The position numbers and the translations under genes were made by a program. 64,000 nucleotides of DNA from Haloferax sulfurifontis ATCC BAA-897 (GTDB lineage Archaea > Halobacteriota > Halobacteria > Halobacteriales > Haloferacaceae). Shown piece after piece: positions 7,327-16,863 of this stretch (within the stretch, counting starts at the first letter, position 1; each line of letters begins with the position of its first letter). Under the pieces are notes generated by a model. It saw only the letters and a program-made list of their open reading frames with translations. It was not told where the DNA came from and did no database searches. The stretch is taken from the NCBI RefSeq assembly GCF_000337835.1, contig NZ_AOLM01000012.1, positions 62,001-126,000 on the forward strand, in the 5' to 3' direction.

Positions 7327-8931
7327 TCACGGCTCGTATCGGCCGATTCGACCGAGTGCGTCTCGGAACGCGCACCAGCCCACGCCGAGTCCGAGGAGTG
7401 CCGTCGCGGCGACGGCGACCGTCACGGCCGTCGAGCGCGATATCGAGCCGGTTTCGACGGCGGCGGTCGCGGCAATAGCCGGCATTCCGACGAGCGCGAC
7501 GACCACGGAGAACGCGGAGAGCGCGCCGAGCGGTGGGAGCGCGACGCCGCGCGAGCGAGTCGTCGAGTCCGTCGGCGAGAGCCGAAGACCGGCCGCGAGC
7601 GACACGACGGGCGCTGTCGCACCCAGAATAGACCCCACGAGCGCGACACCGACACAGACCACCGGGGAAGCGCCGACCCAGAGCGCGGCTCCCAGCCCGG
7701 CTCCCGCCGAAATCGCAGTCCCCGGAATGGCCGCCGACAGCACGTAGCCCGTCGCGATTCGCTCGCGCCCGTGGGGTGCCGTGAGCGTGAGCGGGAGCGC
7801 GGTTCCTTCGGTTCCGAGCGGGTCGAGCGTCACTCCCGCACCTGTCGCCACCGCGACGTAGGTCGCGACGACGGCCGGGAGCGCGGTCGGGAACGTCTCG
7901 ACGACCACGAGTCCCACCCCCGCGGTGGCACCGACGACGATGCCGCTGAACAGGAGTGCGCGGGGCTCGCGCCACAGTCGGAGCCACACGACGCGAGCGA
8001 CGGCGGCCGTCGGCCGCGAGGTGATGCGGGCGACGAGGCGGCCACCGGCGACCCGCAGTCGGGTTACGATTGCCGGTTCGTCCCGCGTCGACCCCGCTTT
8101 GCGACCGTCTGCCCGTTGGTATTCGGTTATCCGGCGGGCCGTCGCGATACCGAGCCACCACGCGACCGGCGTCCCGAGGAGAGCGGCGACCGCGCGACGC
8201 TCGGAGGCACCGACGCCCGCGCCGACGAGCGCGAGGTCGGCGTACCAACCGACAGGGAGCCGACCCAGGAGCGCGAAGGACGACCGGGTTCGAACGAACG
8301 TAAAGCCCACGAGCGTGACCACCACCGCGCCGAAGAGGAGCCGGTGTCGTCGCACTCGCGGATAGTGACGAAACACCGCTTGGACCCCCAGCGCGACCGG
8401 GAACGTCACTGCACCGACCGTCGTGACCAGCGCGACGACGGCGAGGAACGCACTCCCGGCCGTCGTCGGTGACGCCGCACCGATGGCGAACGCGACGCCG
8501 CCGGCGGCACCCACGACCCCGACGAATCGGCCGGCGAACGCGAACTGGTCGAGTAGTTCCGCGGTGAAAAACGCCGTCGGGGAGAGCGCGAGACGACGGT
8601 GGTCCGTCAGCTCGTCGTCTGTTCGCCGAGCCGTTCGCACGAGCACGCCGTAGCAGGTCGCGACTGTCAAGAGTCCGGACAGCCCCCGCGCGGTGCCGAC
8701 CACGCCGGAACCGCCTCCGTCCGCAACGGCGACGCCGGCGGCGTACGCGCCCGGGTCGCTCCAGACCGCCTCGTAGCCGGGGACCGGGAGCCGGCCGACG
8801 ACCGCGAGGAGCGCGAACGAGACGGCGGCGAGAGAGAGCACAGACACCATCGGTCGGTCGCGTGCTCGCCGGACCCCGCGGACCGCGCGGACGCGAACGA
8901 CGTGTCCGACCTGTCGAGCTATCGCCACCAC
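7327..8931 (-). CDS. multi-pass membrane protein, ABC-2-like permease
   Basis: About 534 residues. The codons TGA TTG GTG join the ATPase stop (8937-8935) to this gene, so a GTG at 8931 or a TTG at 8934 is the start. Some twelve hydrophobic segments rich in Val, Ala and Gly are visible in two halves, separated by an Arg-rich loop near residue 270. No known substrate motif. It follows an ABC ATPase of the DRA/NatA export type and a small membrane protein, so it is most likely the membrane partner of that ATPase. It converges on znuB with only 51 bp between the stops. What it transports is unknown. Confidence 0.8.
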   Translation of the reverse strand: MVAIARQVGHVVRVRAVRGVRRARDRPMVSVLSLAAVSFALLAVVGRLPVPGYEAVWSDPGAYAAGVAVADGGGSGVVGTARGLSGLLTVATCYGVLVRTARRTDDELTDHRRLALSPTAFFTAELLDQFAFAGRFVGVVGAAGGVAFAIGAASPTTAGSAFLAVVALVTTVGAVTFPVALGVQAVFRHYPRVRRHRLLFGAVVVTLVGFTFVRTRSSFALLGRLPVGWYADLALVGAGVGASERRAVAALLGTPVAWWLGIATARRITEYQRADGRKAGSTRDEPAIVTRLRVAGGRLVARITSRPTAAVARVVWLRLWREPRALLFSGIVVGATAGVGLVVVETFPTALPAVVATYVAVATGAGVTLDPLGTEGTALPLTLTAPHGRERIATGYVLSAAIPGTAISAGAGLGAALWVGASPVVCVGVALVGSILGATAPVVSLAAGLRLSPTDSTTRSRGVALPPLGALSAFSVVVALVGMPAIAATAAVETGSISRSTAVTVAVAATALLGLGVGWCAFRDALGRIGRYEP

Positions 8932-8934
8932 CAA

Positions 8935-9701
8935 TCACTCGCTCCGGTCGTTCGTCATCTCTAAGAACGCGGATTCGAGCCCCCCTGACTCGCCGCCGCG
9001 CTGTGCTTCGCGTTTCACCGCGTCTAGCGGTCCCTCGGTGACGAGCCGTCCGTCCTGAATGACGCCGACTCGGTCCGCGAGCGCCTCGACGACGGTGAGC
9101 AGGTGCGACGAGAGGAACACGGTGGTCTCGTCGTCGGCCAGGTCTTCGATGACGCGGCGCATCGTCCGCGCGGACCGCGGGTCCAGCCCGGACGTCGGCT
9201 CGTCGAGAAACACGACGTCGGGGTCGTGCAACAGTATCTGAACGAGGCCGACGCGCTTTCGCATCCCGCGAGAGTACTCCCCGAGGCGGCGGTCGGCGTC
9301 GTCGGTCAGGTCGAACCGGTCCAGAAGCGCCGAAGCCCGCTCGCGTGTCGTCTCGGCCGGGAGGTCCCGGATGCCGCCCGCGTACTGCAACTGCTCGCGC
9401 GCGGTGAGCTCGTCGTACAGCGGCGGCACGTCCGGCAGAAACCCGATTCGACTCGTCACCGACGCCCTGTCTTCGATGGACGCCCCGGCGACGCGCGCGC
9501 GCGACCGCTCGTCGGCGCCGTCAGCGTCGTGAGCATCCGCATCGTCGTCGTCTTCCCCGCGCCGTTCGGACCGAGGAACCCGTAGACGCTCCCGGACTCC
9601 ACTCGGAGCGAGAGCCCCGCGACTGCGACGGTGTCGCCGTACTCCTTCCGGAGCGACTCGGTCTCGATTGCTAGCGGCACATCATGTTCACCAAGTGTCA
9701 C
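8935..9701 (-). pseudogene. ABC transporter ATP-binding protein, frameshifted in a CG repeat
   Basis: Two frames together make one ABC ATPase. From a GTG at 9701, one frame carries the N-terminus with Walker [15 protein letters not shown]; another, ending at 8935, carries the Q-loop region, signature EYSRGMRKR, Walker B VVFLDEPTSGLD and switch His SSHLL. They would join if the run of six CG units at about 9492-9503 had five, so one CG dinucleotide is extra. The joined protein would be about 255 aa, normal for the DrrA/NatA family. As the sequence stands, translation stops about 85 residues in. It could be a true mutation, slippage-based switching or a sequencing error. The downstream permease and upstream small membrane protein are intact. 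Confidence 0.85.
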
Positions 9702-9729
9702 GATATTCAACCTGTCTCCTCGCCCGCGC

Positions 9730-10071
9730 TCAGTCCGACTGGCTCCCTTGGACGTTCCCGGTCGGGTCCCACAGGAGATCGACCGCTCCCCCGACGCCGA
9801 GAAGAACCAACAGCACCGGGAGGTCCGTCGGCGCGCCGACCGCGTAGGCGGTGACGCCGACGACGCCGAGCGGGACCACAACGAGACGCTCGACGTTCGG
9901 AATCCGGTGGAACAACAGCACCGTCAGCGCGGCCCCCGTCAACGAGGCGAGGAGCAACACTTGTACGGGGTCGTGACCGCGGACGGCGGCCCGGACGGTT
10001 AGCCCACCCCAGACGAGGGTGAGGAGGGAAAACACCAGTACGCGGGGGCGCTCGGTGATGCGGGAGGACAC
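9730..10071 (-). CDS. 113-aa membrane protein of the ABC operon
   Basis: Chosen start is the GTG at 10071, because a TATA element (TATTATA on the minus strand, 10102-10096) lies about 27 bp upstream and would yield a leaderless mRNA; an in-frame ATG at 10164 lies upstream of that promoter. Three or four hydrophobic helices are seen (for example [15 protein letters not shown] and [14 protein letters not shown]). No recognised family. It is the first gene of an apparent operon with the ATPase and the large permease, so it may be an accessory membrane subunit. Confidence 0.7.
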   Translation of the reverse strand: MSSRITERPRVLVFSLLTLVWGGLTVRAAVRGHDPVQVLLLASLTGAALTVLLFHRIPNVERLVVVPLGVVGVTAYAVGAPTDLPVLLVLLGVGGAVDLLWDPTGNVQGSQSD

Positions 10072-10095
10072 GGTCGATGACTGTGTCCGAAACTG

Positions 10096-10102
10096 TATAA
10101 TA
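10096..10102 (-). promoter_or_regulatory. TATA box for the 9730-10071 operon
   Basis: TATTATA on the minus strand, centred about 28 bp upstream of the GTG at 10071. The spacing predicts transcription starting at or next to that codon. This fixes the start choice for the small membrane protein. Confidence 0.55.
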
Positions 10103-10297
10103 CTTTGACAGACGGCCCGGCGACTCCGGTCCGTCGCGGCCTCGGAGTTCGACGGGGCGGACACGGCCTCCTGAGCGGACAGACGAGCGGGGTGCCGACG
10201 AAAAACCGAATTTCATATCGCGATATTTGATTTATTGAACCCGTCACAGCGCCCGCGAACCAATATCTTCAACAACGACTACCACGGATTCGACCCC

Positions 10298-10474
10298 ATG
10301 AGCGACCTCGAAATCGAACGCGAGTGCCCGGCCTGCGGCAACGACACGTTCTACCTCGCCGCCAGCATGGAGATTCACCTCGGCAAGAAGACGAAGTGGC
10401 ACTGCACGGAGTGCGACTACGGCTACATCCACATCACGGACGACATCGAGACGTACGCGAAGGCCGAAGCGTAA
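10298..10474 (+). CDS. 58-aa zinc-ribbon protein
   Basis: ATG at 10298, 58 residues. Two CxxC pairs, CPAC (residues 10-13) and CTEC (about 37-40), form a zinc ribbon of the type found in many short haloarchaeal proteins; the end is acidic. A perfect 12-bp palindrome (ATATCGCGATAT, 10215-10226) lies about 70 bp upstream and could belong to its control region. It faces gcvPB end to end with 22 bp between. Such proteins may bind nucleic acid or protein partners; the role here is unknown. Confidence 0.8.
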   Translation: MSDLEIERECPACGNDTFYLAASMEIHLGKKTKWHCTECDYGYIHITDDIETYAKAEA

Positions 10475-10496
10475 CCGCGAAAAAGGATTTCTCTCG

Positions 10497-11918
10497 TTAT
10501 TCGTCGTCGCCGAGCGCCCGCCACGAGAGCCGCGGGTTCCGCGCGGCGGACACCTGGTCGATGCGGCGGGCGCTGGTCTTCGAGGGCGCGGTTTCGAGCG
10601 CCTCGTCGGAGTCGGCGTACGCCGCGTTGAAGGCGTGCGCGAGGTCGTCGAGCGACGCCTTGTCCTCGACTTCCGTCGGTTCCGTGAGCATCGCCTGCGA
10701 GACGAGTTCGGGCCACTTCGTCGTCGGCGGGTGGACGCCGTAGTCGAGCATCCGCTTTGCCACGTCGGCGGCGTCGCGGTCGCCCGAGGTCGCCGCGAAC
10801 TCGTGGTGGAACGGCCCGTAGGGGACTTCGAGGTCTATCTGCGAGGCGAGGTAGTTGGCGTTGAGGACGGCCTTCGCGCTGGCGTCCGCGAGGCCCGCGT
10901 CGCCGAGGCGGGCGATGTAGGCGTACGCCTTCACGAGCACGAGCCAGTTGCCGGCGAAGCCGTGGACCTTGCCGATGGACGACTCGGGTTCGTACTGCTC
11001 GTAGCCGGCGGCCGTCTCGCGGACCATCGGACTCGGGAGAAACTCGGCGAGCTCGTCGACCACGCCGACCGGGCCGGCACCGGGGCCGCCGCCGCCGTGG
11101 GGCGTGGCGAACGTCTTGTGGACGTTGTAGTGCATGATGTCGAAGCCCATGTCGCCGGGGCGGGCGCGGCCGAGCAACGCGTTGAGGTTCGCGCCGTCGT
11201 AGTACAGCAGACCGCCCGCGTCGTGGACCAACTCGGCGATATCGACGATGTCGCGTTCGAACAGCCCGAGCGTGTTGGGGTTCGTGAGCATGAGCGCGGC
11301 CGTCTCCTCGGAGACGGCGGCGTCCAGCGCCTCCATGTCGACGCGGCCGTCGTCGTCCGAGGGGAGTTCGACCACGTCGTAACCGGCCATCGCGGCCGAC
11401 GCGAAGTTCGTCCCGTGGGCCGACGAGGGGATGATAATCTCCGAGCGGTCGTCGCCGCGGGACTTGTGGTAGGCCTTGGCGACGAGGATGCCCGTGAACT
11501 CGCCCGCGGCGCCCGCCGGGGGCTGGAGCGTCACGGCGTCCATGCCGCCGATGTCGGCGAGGTACTCCTGTAAGCCGTGCAGGAGGCCGAGCGTCCCCTG
11601 AATCGTCCGGTCGGAGCGGTCGGGGTGGACTCCCGCGTTGGGGTCCGCGGCCACGTCCTCCGTGAACGAGGGGTTGTACTTCATCGTACACGACCCGAGC
11701 GGGTACGGCCCGAGTTCGACGCTGTAGTTCATCTGCGACAGCCGCGTGTAGTGGCGCGCCAGTTGCGGCTCCGACAGCGCCGGGAGCGTCAGTTCGTCGC
11801 GGGTCAGGTCGTCGGGGAGGACGCCCTCGGAATCGACTTCGACGGTCGTGCTGTCCTTTTCGGATAAGAGCGGTTCGTACTCGTCGTCGCGGCTGAATCG
11901 GGCTTGGTCGAAGTTCAT
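10497..11918 (-). CDS. gcvPB: glycine dehydrogenase (decarboxylating), subunit 2
   Basis: 473 residues from an ATG at 11918. The P-protein decarboxylates glycine with pyridoxal phosphate and passes the aminomethyl group to the lipoyl arm of GcvH. This half carries the PLP-binding lysine in NVHKTFATPHGGG (Lys268) with the Gly-rich loop after it, and the PYPLGSCTMKYNP segment near residue 72-83. Archaea split the P-protein into two subunits, and the partner gene gcvPA lies directly upstream, overlapping by one base (TGATG). The order is gcvT, gcvH, gcvPA, gcvPB in one transcription unit. Confidence 0.95.
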   Translation of the reverse strand: MNFDQARFSRDDEYEPLLSEKDSTTVEVDSEGVLPDDLTRDELTLPALSEPQLARHYTRLSQMNYSVELGPYPLGSCTMKYNPSFTEDVAADPNAGVHPDRSDRTIQGTLGLLHGLQEYLADIGGMDAVTLQPPAGAAGEFTGILVAKAYHKSRGDDRSEIIIPSSAHGTNFASAAMAGYDVVELPSDDDGRVDMEALDAAVSEETAALMLTNPNTLGLFERDIVDIAELVHDAGGLLYYDGANLNALLGRARPGDMGFDIMHYNVHKTFATPHGGGGPGAGPVGVVDELAEFLPSPMVRETAAGYEQYEPESSIGKVHGFAGNWLVLVKAYAYIARLGDAGLADASAKAVLNANYLASQIDLEVPYGPFHHEFAATSGDRDAADVAKRMLDYGVHPPTTKWPELVSQAMLTEPTEVEDKASLDDLAHAFNAAYADSDEALETAPSKTSARRIDQVSAARNPRLSWRALGDDE

Positions 11919-13260
11919 CAGATGACCTCCTCGAAGGCCGCGACCAGTCCGTCCGCGGCGTCGGCGTTCGCGTCGGTGATACAGACCTGCAGGTGGTGGT
12001 CGGTGAGGGCGTGGACCGCGAAGCCGCGGCCCGCGAGGTCGTTCGTGATGGCGGGCGCGGGCTGGTCCGTCCGGACGACGAACTCGCGGAAGTGGTGGCG
12101 GTCGTACAGCGGCGCTTTGACGCCCGAAAGCTCGTCCAGCCGGGCGGCGAGGTCGCGGGTGTCGGTGACGGCCCGCTCGGCGAGGTCGACGAGGCGGTCG
12201 GGGCCGAGCCACGCCATGTGCATGGCCGTTCGGAGCGCGACCCACGCCTGATTCGTACAGATGTTCGAGGTCGCGCGCTCCTTGCGGATGTGCTGTTCGC
12301 GGGTCTGGAGCGTCAGCGTGAACGCCCGCATGTCCGCGCTGTCCTCGGAGACGCCGACGAGGCGGCCGGGGACCTGCCGGAGGTACTCCTCGCGGGTGGC
12401 GAAGATGCCGAGTCCCATGCCGTAGGCCGTTCCGAGGCCGAGCGCGCCGGCCTCGCCGACGACCACGTCGGCACCGACGCTCGCGGGCTCTTCGAGGAGC
12501 GCGAGCGCGACGAGGTCGCTTCCGAGACAGAACAGCGCGTCGTTGTCGTGGGCGAGGTCGCCGATGTCGGCGAGTCGCTCCTCGATGACGCCGCGGACCG
12601 TCGGGGTCTCGGCGTACACCATCACGGTCTCGTCGTCGACGAGGTCAGCGAGGGCCTCGACGTCGACCGCGCCGTCGGCCATCGGGTACTCGCCGATTTC
12701 CATCTCCGCGCCGTCGAGGTAGTTTCGAGGACGCCGAGGCGACCCTCGTGGAGGTGTTCGGGGACGAGCACGCGGTGGCCGCTCGCGCCGCGACGGAGGC
12801 GGTTCGCGAGGAGCGCGGCCTCGGCGAGCGCCGTCGCGGCGTCGTACATCGAGCAGTTGGCGACCGGGAGCCCGGTCAGTTCGACCAGCATCGACTGGTA
12901 CTCGAACAGCACCTGCAGGAAGCCCTGCGCGATTTCGGGCTGGTACTGCGTGTACGAGGTGAGGAACTCCGAGCGCCGCGAGAGGTCGTCGACCAAAGCC
13001 GGCACGTAGTGGGCGTGGTGGCCGCGGCCGAGGAACTCCGTCAGCTCCTCGTTTCGCGAAAACAGGTCGGCCATGGCGTTCCTGAGTTCCTGTTCGTCGG
13101 CGCTGTCGACGCCGAACTCGCCGTCGAAGCGGACCTCGTCGGGGATGTCGAAGAGGTCTTCCGCGCTGTCGACGCCGACGGCGTCCAGCATCGCTTCCTC
13201 GTCGGCGTCGGTGTGTGGGGCGTACGGGCTTCCGACCCGCCGTCCGTTTCCAGCCGTCAT
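11918..13260 (-). pseudogene. gcvPA: glycine dehydrogenase (decarboxylating), subunit 1, frameshifted
   Basis: From an ATG at 13260 the first 180 or so residues match the N-terminal half of GcvPA (for example the [16 protein letters not shown] segment and [19 protein letters not shown]). At about 12721-12723 one base is missing; restoring it turns VLETTST into [12 protein letters not shown] and joins the second frame, which ends at 11918 and holds the rest of the subunit. The repaired protein would be 447 aa, the family's usual length. As written, translation leaves frame after residue 182 or so. Flanking gcvT, gcvH and gcvPB are intact and no decay is seen elsewhere in the gene, so a sequencing error or a very recent mutation is likely. 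Confidence 0.9.
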
Positions 13261-13261
13261 C

Positions 13262-13642
13262 TCACTCCGTCTGCTCGCGGTACTCCTCGGGGGAGAGGAG
13301 GTCGTCGAACTCGCTCGCGTCGGCCGGCTCGACTTCGAGCATCCAGCCGTCGCCGTAGGGGTCGTCGTTGAGGAGTTCCGGGGCGTCGAACAGCTCCTCG
13401 TTGACGGCCGTGACCGTGCCCGAGACGGGGGCGTACAGGTCCGAGACGGCCTTGATGCTCTCGACCACGCCGAACTCCTCGCCGGCGGCGAGTTCGTCGC
13501 CCTCGGCGGGGAGTTCGACGAAGACGACGTCGCCCAGTTCGTCCTGTGCGAAGTCGGAGATGCCGATGCGGACGGCGTCGCCCTCGGTGGTGGTCCATTC
13601 GTGCGATTCCAGGTACTTCCGGTCGTCGGGGATTTCGAACAT
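13262..13642 (-). CDS. gcvH: glycine cleavage system H protein
   Basis: 126 residues from an ATG at 13642. It shuttles the aminomethyl group between P-, T- and L-proteins on a swinging lipoyl arm. The lipoylation site is Lys64 in [15 protein letters not shown]. The hammerhead fold strands are complete ([10 protein letters not shown] to GWMLEVEP), and the length is normal. It starts two bases after the gcvT stop region and ends two bases before gcvPA, consistent with a single transcript. Confidence 0.96.
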   Translation of the reverse strand: MFEIPDDRKYLESHEWTTTEGDAVRIGISDFAQDELGDVVFVELPAEGDELAAGEEFGVVESIKAVSDLYAPVSGTVTAVNEELFDAPELLNDDPYGDGWMLEVEPADASEFDDLLSPEEYREQTE

Positions 13643-13644
13643 TG

Positions 13645-14736
13645 TCAGTTGATGAAGGGGGGTGTCACGATTACTGCGCGCTTCTCGCGGCCGCGGACGA
13701 GCACCGAAATCTCGGTCTCGTCGTCGGCGTACTCGACGGGGACGTAGCCGAGGCCGATGGGCTCCGACAGGGTCGGGCTCATCGTCCCGCTCGTCACGAC
13801 GCCGATGACCTCGCCGTCCGCGTCGGCGATGTCGTAGCCGTGTCGCGGGACGCCGCGGTCGAGGAGCGTGAAGCCGACGAACGTCTCCTCGACGCCGGCC
13901 TCGCGCTGTCGTTCGAGGGCGTCGCGGCCCACGAACTCGGTGTCGAGGTCGACGACGAACCCGATGCCGGCCTCGTAGGGGGTCCGGGGCTCCGTCTCGG
14001 GGTCGAAGTCCTGTCCCGAGAGCAGATAGCCCATCTCCATGCGGAGCGTGTCGCGGGAGCCGAGTCCGCAGGGGGTCGCGTCGAGCGCCGCCCAGACGGT
14101 CTCGGCGTCGTCCCACGGGCAGAGGACCTCGAAGCCGTCCTCGCCGGTGTAGCCCGTCCGAGCCACCCAGCACTCGACGCCCGCCACGTCGGCGAACGTC
14201 GCCTGGAACTTCGAGAGGTCGCCGAGGGCCGCGTCGGGCGCGGCGTCGGTGACCGAACCGAGGGCGTCGGGGCCCTGTACCGCGAACATCGCCCACTCCT
14301 CGGTCACGTCCTCGACGGTGGCGTCGAGGTCCCACTCGTCGCGGAACGAGGTCCACCGGTCGTACATCTCCTCGTCGTGGCCCGCGTTCGGGATGAAGAG
14401 ATAGACCCGCTCGTCGCGGTCGGGGAGTCGGTAGACGACGGTGTCGTCGACGATGACGCCCTCGTCGTTCACGATGGCCGAGTACTGCGAGTCACCCGGT
14501 TCGAGGGCCGTCACGTCGTTCGTCGTCAGGCGTTGCATCAGCGCGGTCGCGTCCGGGCCGGACACCTCGAGTTCGCTCATGTGCGAAACGTCGAAGATGC
14601 CGGCCGACTCGCGGACGGCCGCGTGTTCGGCCTTGATGGAGTCGTACTCCACAGGCATGTCCCATCCGCCGAACTCGGTGAACGTCGCCCCGGCGTCCGC
14701 GTGGACGTCGTACAACGGCGGCTTGCGAAGGCCCAT
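13645..14736 (-). CDS. gcvT: aminomethyltransferase (glycine cleavage T protein)
   Basis: 363 residues from an ATG at 14736. Transfers the methylene group from aminomethyl-lipoyl GcvH to tetrahydrofolate and releases ammonia. Recognisable motifs are the N-terminal [26 protein letters not shown] with the catalytic-region Asp, and [12 protein letters not shown], which together span the folate-binding domains. A TATA-like element (minus strand GCATTACTTATCG, about 14755-14767) lies about 25 bp upstream, suggesting a leaderless mRNA. It is the first gene of the gcv operon. I saw no tandem glycine aptamer in the 230 bp upstream. Confidence 0.95.
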   Translation of the reverse strand: MGLRKPPLYDVHADAGATFTEFGGWDMPVEYDSIKAEHAAVRESAGIFDVSHMSELEVSGPDATALMQRLTTNDVTALEPGDSQYSAIVNDEGVIVDDTVVYRLPDRDERVYLFIPNAGHDEEMYDRWTSFRDEWDLDATVEDVTEEWAMFAVQGPDALGSVTDAAPDAALGDLSKFQATFADVAGVECWVARTGYTGEDGFEVLCPWDDAETVWAALDATPCGLGSRDTLRMEMGYLLSGQDFDPETEPRTPYEAGIGFVVDLDTEFVGRDALERQREAGVEETFVGFTLLDRGVPRHGYDIADADGEVIGVVTSGTMSPTLSEPIGLGYVPVEYADDETEISVLVRGREKRAVIVTPPFIN

Positions 14737-14966
14737 ACACGCCCCTGCGAACTGCGATAAGTAATGCTTTGGTATCTGTTCGCTCGGTGTGGCCACAATC
14801 TTGCATTAATTTGGGTTCTGTCACGGGGTAAAACACCACGAACCCGCAACCTGTTGGCGAAATATGCCGTCTGAGTGTGGCACCGACCGGGGCGGCGGCG
14901 AGAGTGATAAACCGATTATTGCGATACCGAATTCGAATCTCTGCGCGTGCGTCGGGACACGGCTCG

Positions 14967-15767
14967 CTACCGCGTCTCGTCCAGCAGATGGGCTCGCGCG
15001 TCCGAGACGGTCAGCGGAACGTCGTCAGCGTCGAGTATCCCCTCGAACAACTGCACCGTCGCCGGCGGCCGGAGACCGTTCTCCCTCAGCAGGGTGGTGT
15101 CCGTCAGCACGTCTCGAACAGAACCGTCCGCGGCTATCGACCCCTCCTGCCCGACGACGAGTACTCGGTCGGCAATCTCGGGCACGACGTCCACAGACGG
15201 CGTGAACAGCACCACAGTCCCCTCGTGGCCGGTTACCAGATCCAGAATGCGTTCCCGGTAGCCGGCGTCGACAGCGCCGAACGGCTCGTCGAGGAGGAGC
15301 ACCTCCGGCTCGAACGCGAGGACGCTCGCGACCGCCGCCCGCTGTTTCTCGCCCCCAGACAGACGGAACGGCGGGCGGTCCAGCAGGGACTCTAACCCGA
15401 GTTCGGCCGCGAGGTGCGCGACCCGCTGTGTCGCCGTCCGCCGTGACATCCCGAGCTGGGCCGGCCCGTATTCGATGTCCTCGCGGACGGTCGTATTGAA
15501 CAGGTAGTCGTCGGGGTCCTGCAGGAGCACGCCGAGGCGGTCCCTGACGGCTTCGGCGTCCGCCGTCTCGCCGAAGTACTCGACCGCGCCGGCCGTCGGC
15601 TCGACGAGTCCGCCGAGCACGAGTTGTAGCGTGCTCTTTCCCGACCCGTTCGCACCGATGACGGCGACCCGCTCACCCGCCTCGATTGCGACCGTCGCGT
15701 CCCGGAGCGCCGTCGTTCCGTCCGGATACTCGTGTGTCAGGCCCCGCGCTTCGATCACAGGCCCCAT
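14967..15767 (-). CDS. cbiO: cobalt/nickel ECF transporter ATP-binding protein
   Basis: 266 residues; ATG at 15767 lies inside the end of cbiQ (13-bp overlap). ABC ATPase with Walker A GANGSGKSTL, signature RLSGGEKQR and Walker B VLLLDEPFGAVD. The Q-loop region LLQDPDDYLFNTTVREDIEYGP is characteristic of CbiO/EcfA-type ATPases. It drives uptake of Co2+ or Ni2+ by the CbiMNQ complex. Last gene of the cbiMNQO operon. The 230 bp between it and gcvT hold no gene I can support. Confidence 0.93.
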   Translation of the reverse strand: MGPVIEARGLTHEYPDGTTALRDATVAIEAGERVAVIGANGSGKSTLQLVLGGLVEPTAGAVEYFGETADAEAVRDRLGVLLQDPDDYLFNTTVREDIEYGPAQLGMSRRTATQRVAHLAAELGLESLLDRPPFRLSGGEKQRAAVASVLAFEPEVLLLDEPFGAVDAGYRERILDLVTGHEGTVVLFTPSVDVVPEIADRVLVVGQEGSIAADGSVRDVLTDTTLLRENGLRPPATVQLFEGILDADDVPLTVSDARAHLLDETR

Positions 15768-16567
15768 CGGACCACCCCCGAGCCGACGACGGCGACGACC
15801 GCGAGCGCGACCAGCGCGTAGTCGCCCCCGTCGACGGCCCGCGACCGGCTGTACGGTGACGGCGGTCGGGAGCCGCCGCGGGCCCGCATCCCGCGGCCGA
15901 CCCGTTCGCCGCGGTCGAGGGTCCGCAACAGGAACGTCCCGACGAGCCGTTTCGCGTCGCGCCACCCGTCGCGAAGACTCGACTGGCCGGTCGTGCGACT
16001 GTTCCGCGCGAGAACGAGTCGCTGTAACTCGTCGAAAAACAGGAACAGGTACCGGTAGGTGACGGCGACGACCCACACGAGCGCGACCGGGACGCGCAGT
16101 TCCCGCATGGCCGCGACCACCGACGAGAACGGCGTCGTCATCACGATGAGCGACAGAAGCGCGACGCCGACGCCGACGCGGAGCGTGAACAGCACGACGT
16201 ACGCGACGCCGCCGTCAGTGACGGCGAACCCGAACGCCCGTACGAGCGCGTCCCCGGGGAGCAGTACGGCTTGCGGAACGACGATAACGGCGGAGACGAG
16301 CGGCACGACCGCCGAGCGTGCGAGCAACTGTCGGAGCGGAACGGCCGACAGCCTCGCCAGGAGGACGGTCACGACACCGAAACAGAGGGCGACCGCGACG
16401 GTTCGCGTGAGCATCACCGCCAGCGCGAGGCCAGCGACCGAACACAGGGAGACGCGAGGGTCCCGTCGCTGGAGAAAGCCGTCGGACGAGGCCACCTGTT
16501 CGGCCGTGAAGACGGCCCGAAGCGCCCCCGTGATAGATCCGACCGAGCGGCCGACGACGCCGGTCAC
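15755..16567 (-). CDS. cbiQ: cobalt/nickel ECF transporter transmembrane protein
   Basis: 270 residues from a GTG at 16567 that overlaps the cbiN stop (GTGA). Five or six hydrophobic segments, with the EcfT-type cytoplasmic helices that couple to the ATPase: the Ala-Arg-Gly signatures appear in RNSRTTGQSS and near the C-terminus in RGMRARGGSR. It links the substrate-binding CbiMN part to CbiO. The frame stays open far upstream but there overlaps cbiN and is not haloarchaeal in composition. Confidence 0.9.
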   Translation of the reverse strand: MTGVVGRSVGSITGALRAVFTAEQVASSDGFLQRRDPRVSLCSVAGLALAVMLTRTVAVALCFGVVTVLLARLSAVPLRQLLARSAVVPLVSAVIVVPQAVLLPGDALVRAFGFAVTDGGVAYVVLFTLRVGVGVALLSLIVMTTPFSSVVAAMRELRVPVALVWVVAVTYRYLFLFFDELQRLVLARNSRTTGQSSLRDGWRDAKRLVGTFLLRTLDRGERVGRGMRARGGSRPPSPYSRSRAVDGGDYALVALAVVAVVGSGVVRWGL

Positions 16568-16863
16568 TGTTCGAGGAGGCGACCGACCCCGACCCCGACC
16601 GCCAGCGTGGCCCCCGTCCCGACGACCGCCGAGACGAGCGTTCCGAGCGGCGAACTGAGCCCCGGCACGGAGTAGTCCGGGAGCAGTCCGGGGGAGATGG
16701 GTTCGGCCGCGTCGGCCGCCCCGGTCTCTTCGGCGGCGTTTTCGAGCGGTTCTGCGTACCCGACGACGCCGGACGCCCAGCCGAACACGGGAGCCAAGAC
16801 GACGAGCACGAGCAGTCCGAAGAGCGCCCGCCGGCCCCACGAATCAGACACGAGCGCGTTCAC
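16564..16863 (-). CDS. cbiN: cobalt/nickel transporter small subunit
   Basis: 99 residues from a GTG at 16863 overlapping the cbiM stop. Two membrane segments (ALFGLLVLVVLAPVFGW and GTLVSAVVGTGATLAVGVG) flank an extracellular acidic loop with a DYSVPGL segment, matching the PDGLE/CbiN architecture. In CbiMN systems the loop of CbiN inserts into CbiM and is required for metal transport. Assigned by architecture and position as much as by sequence. Confidence 0.85.
   Translation of the reverse strand: MNALVSDSWGRRALFGLLVLVVLAPVFGWASGVVGYAEPLENAAEETGAADAAEPISPGLLPDYSVPGLSSPLGTLVSAVVGTGATLAVGVGVGRLLEQ

Noticed and set aside
14737-14966. Glycine riboswitch upstream of gcvT
   Set aside because: No tandem aptamer pattern visible, and the TATA position suggests a leaderless transcript.
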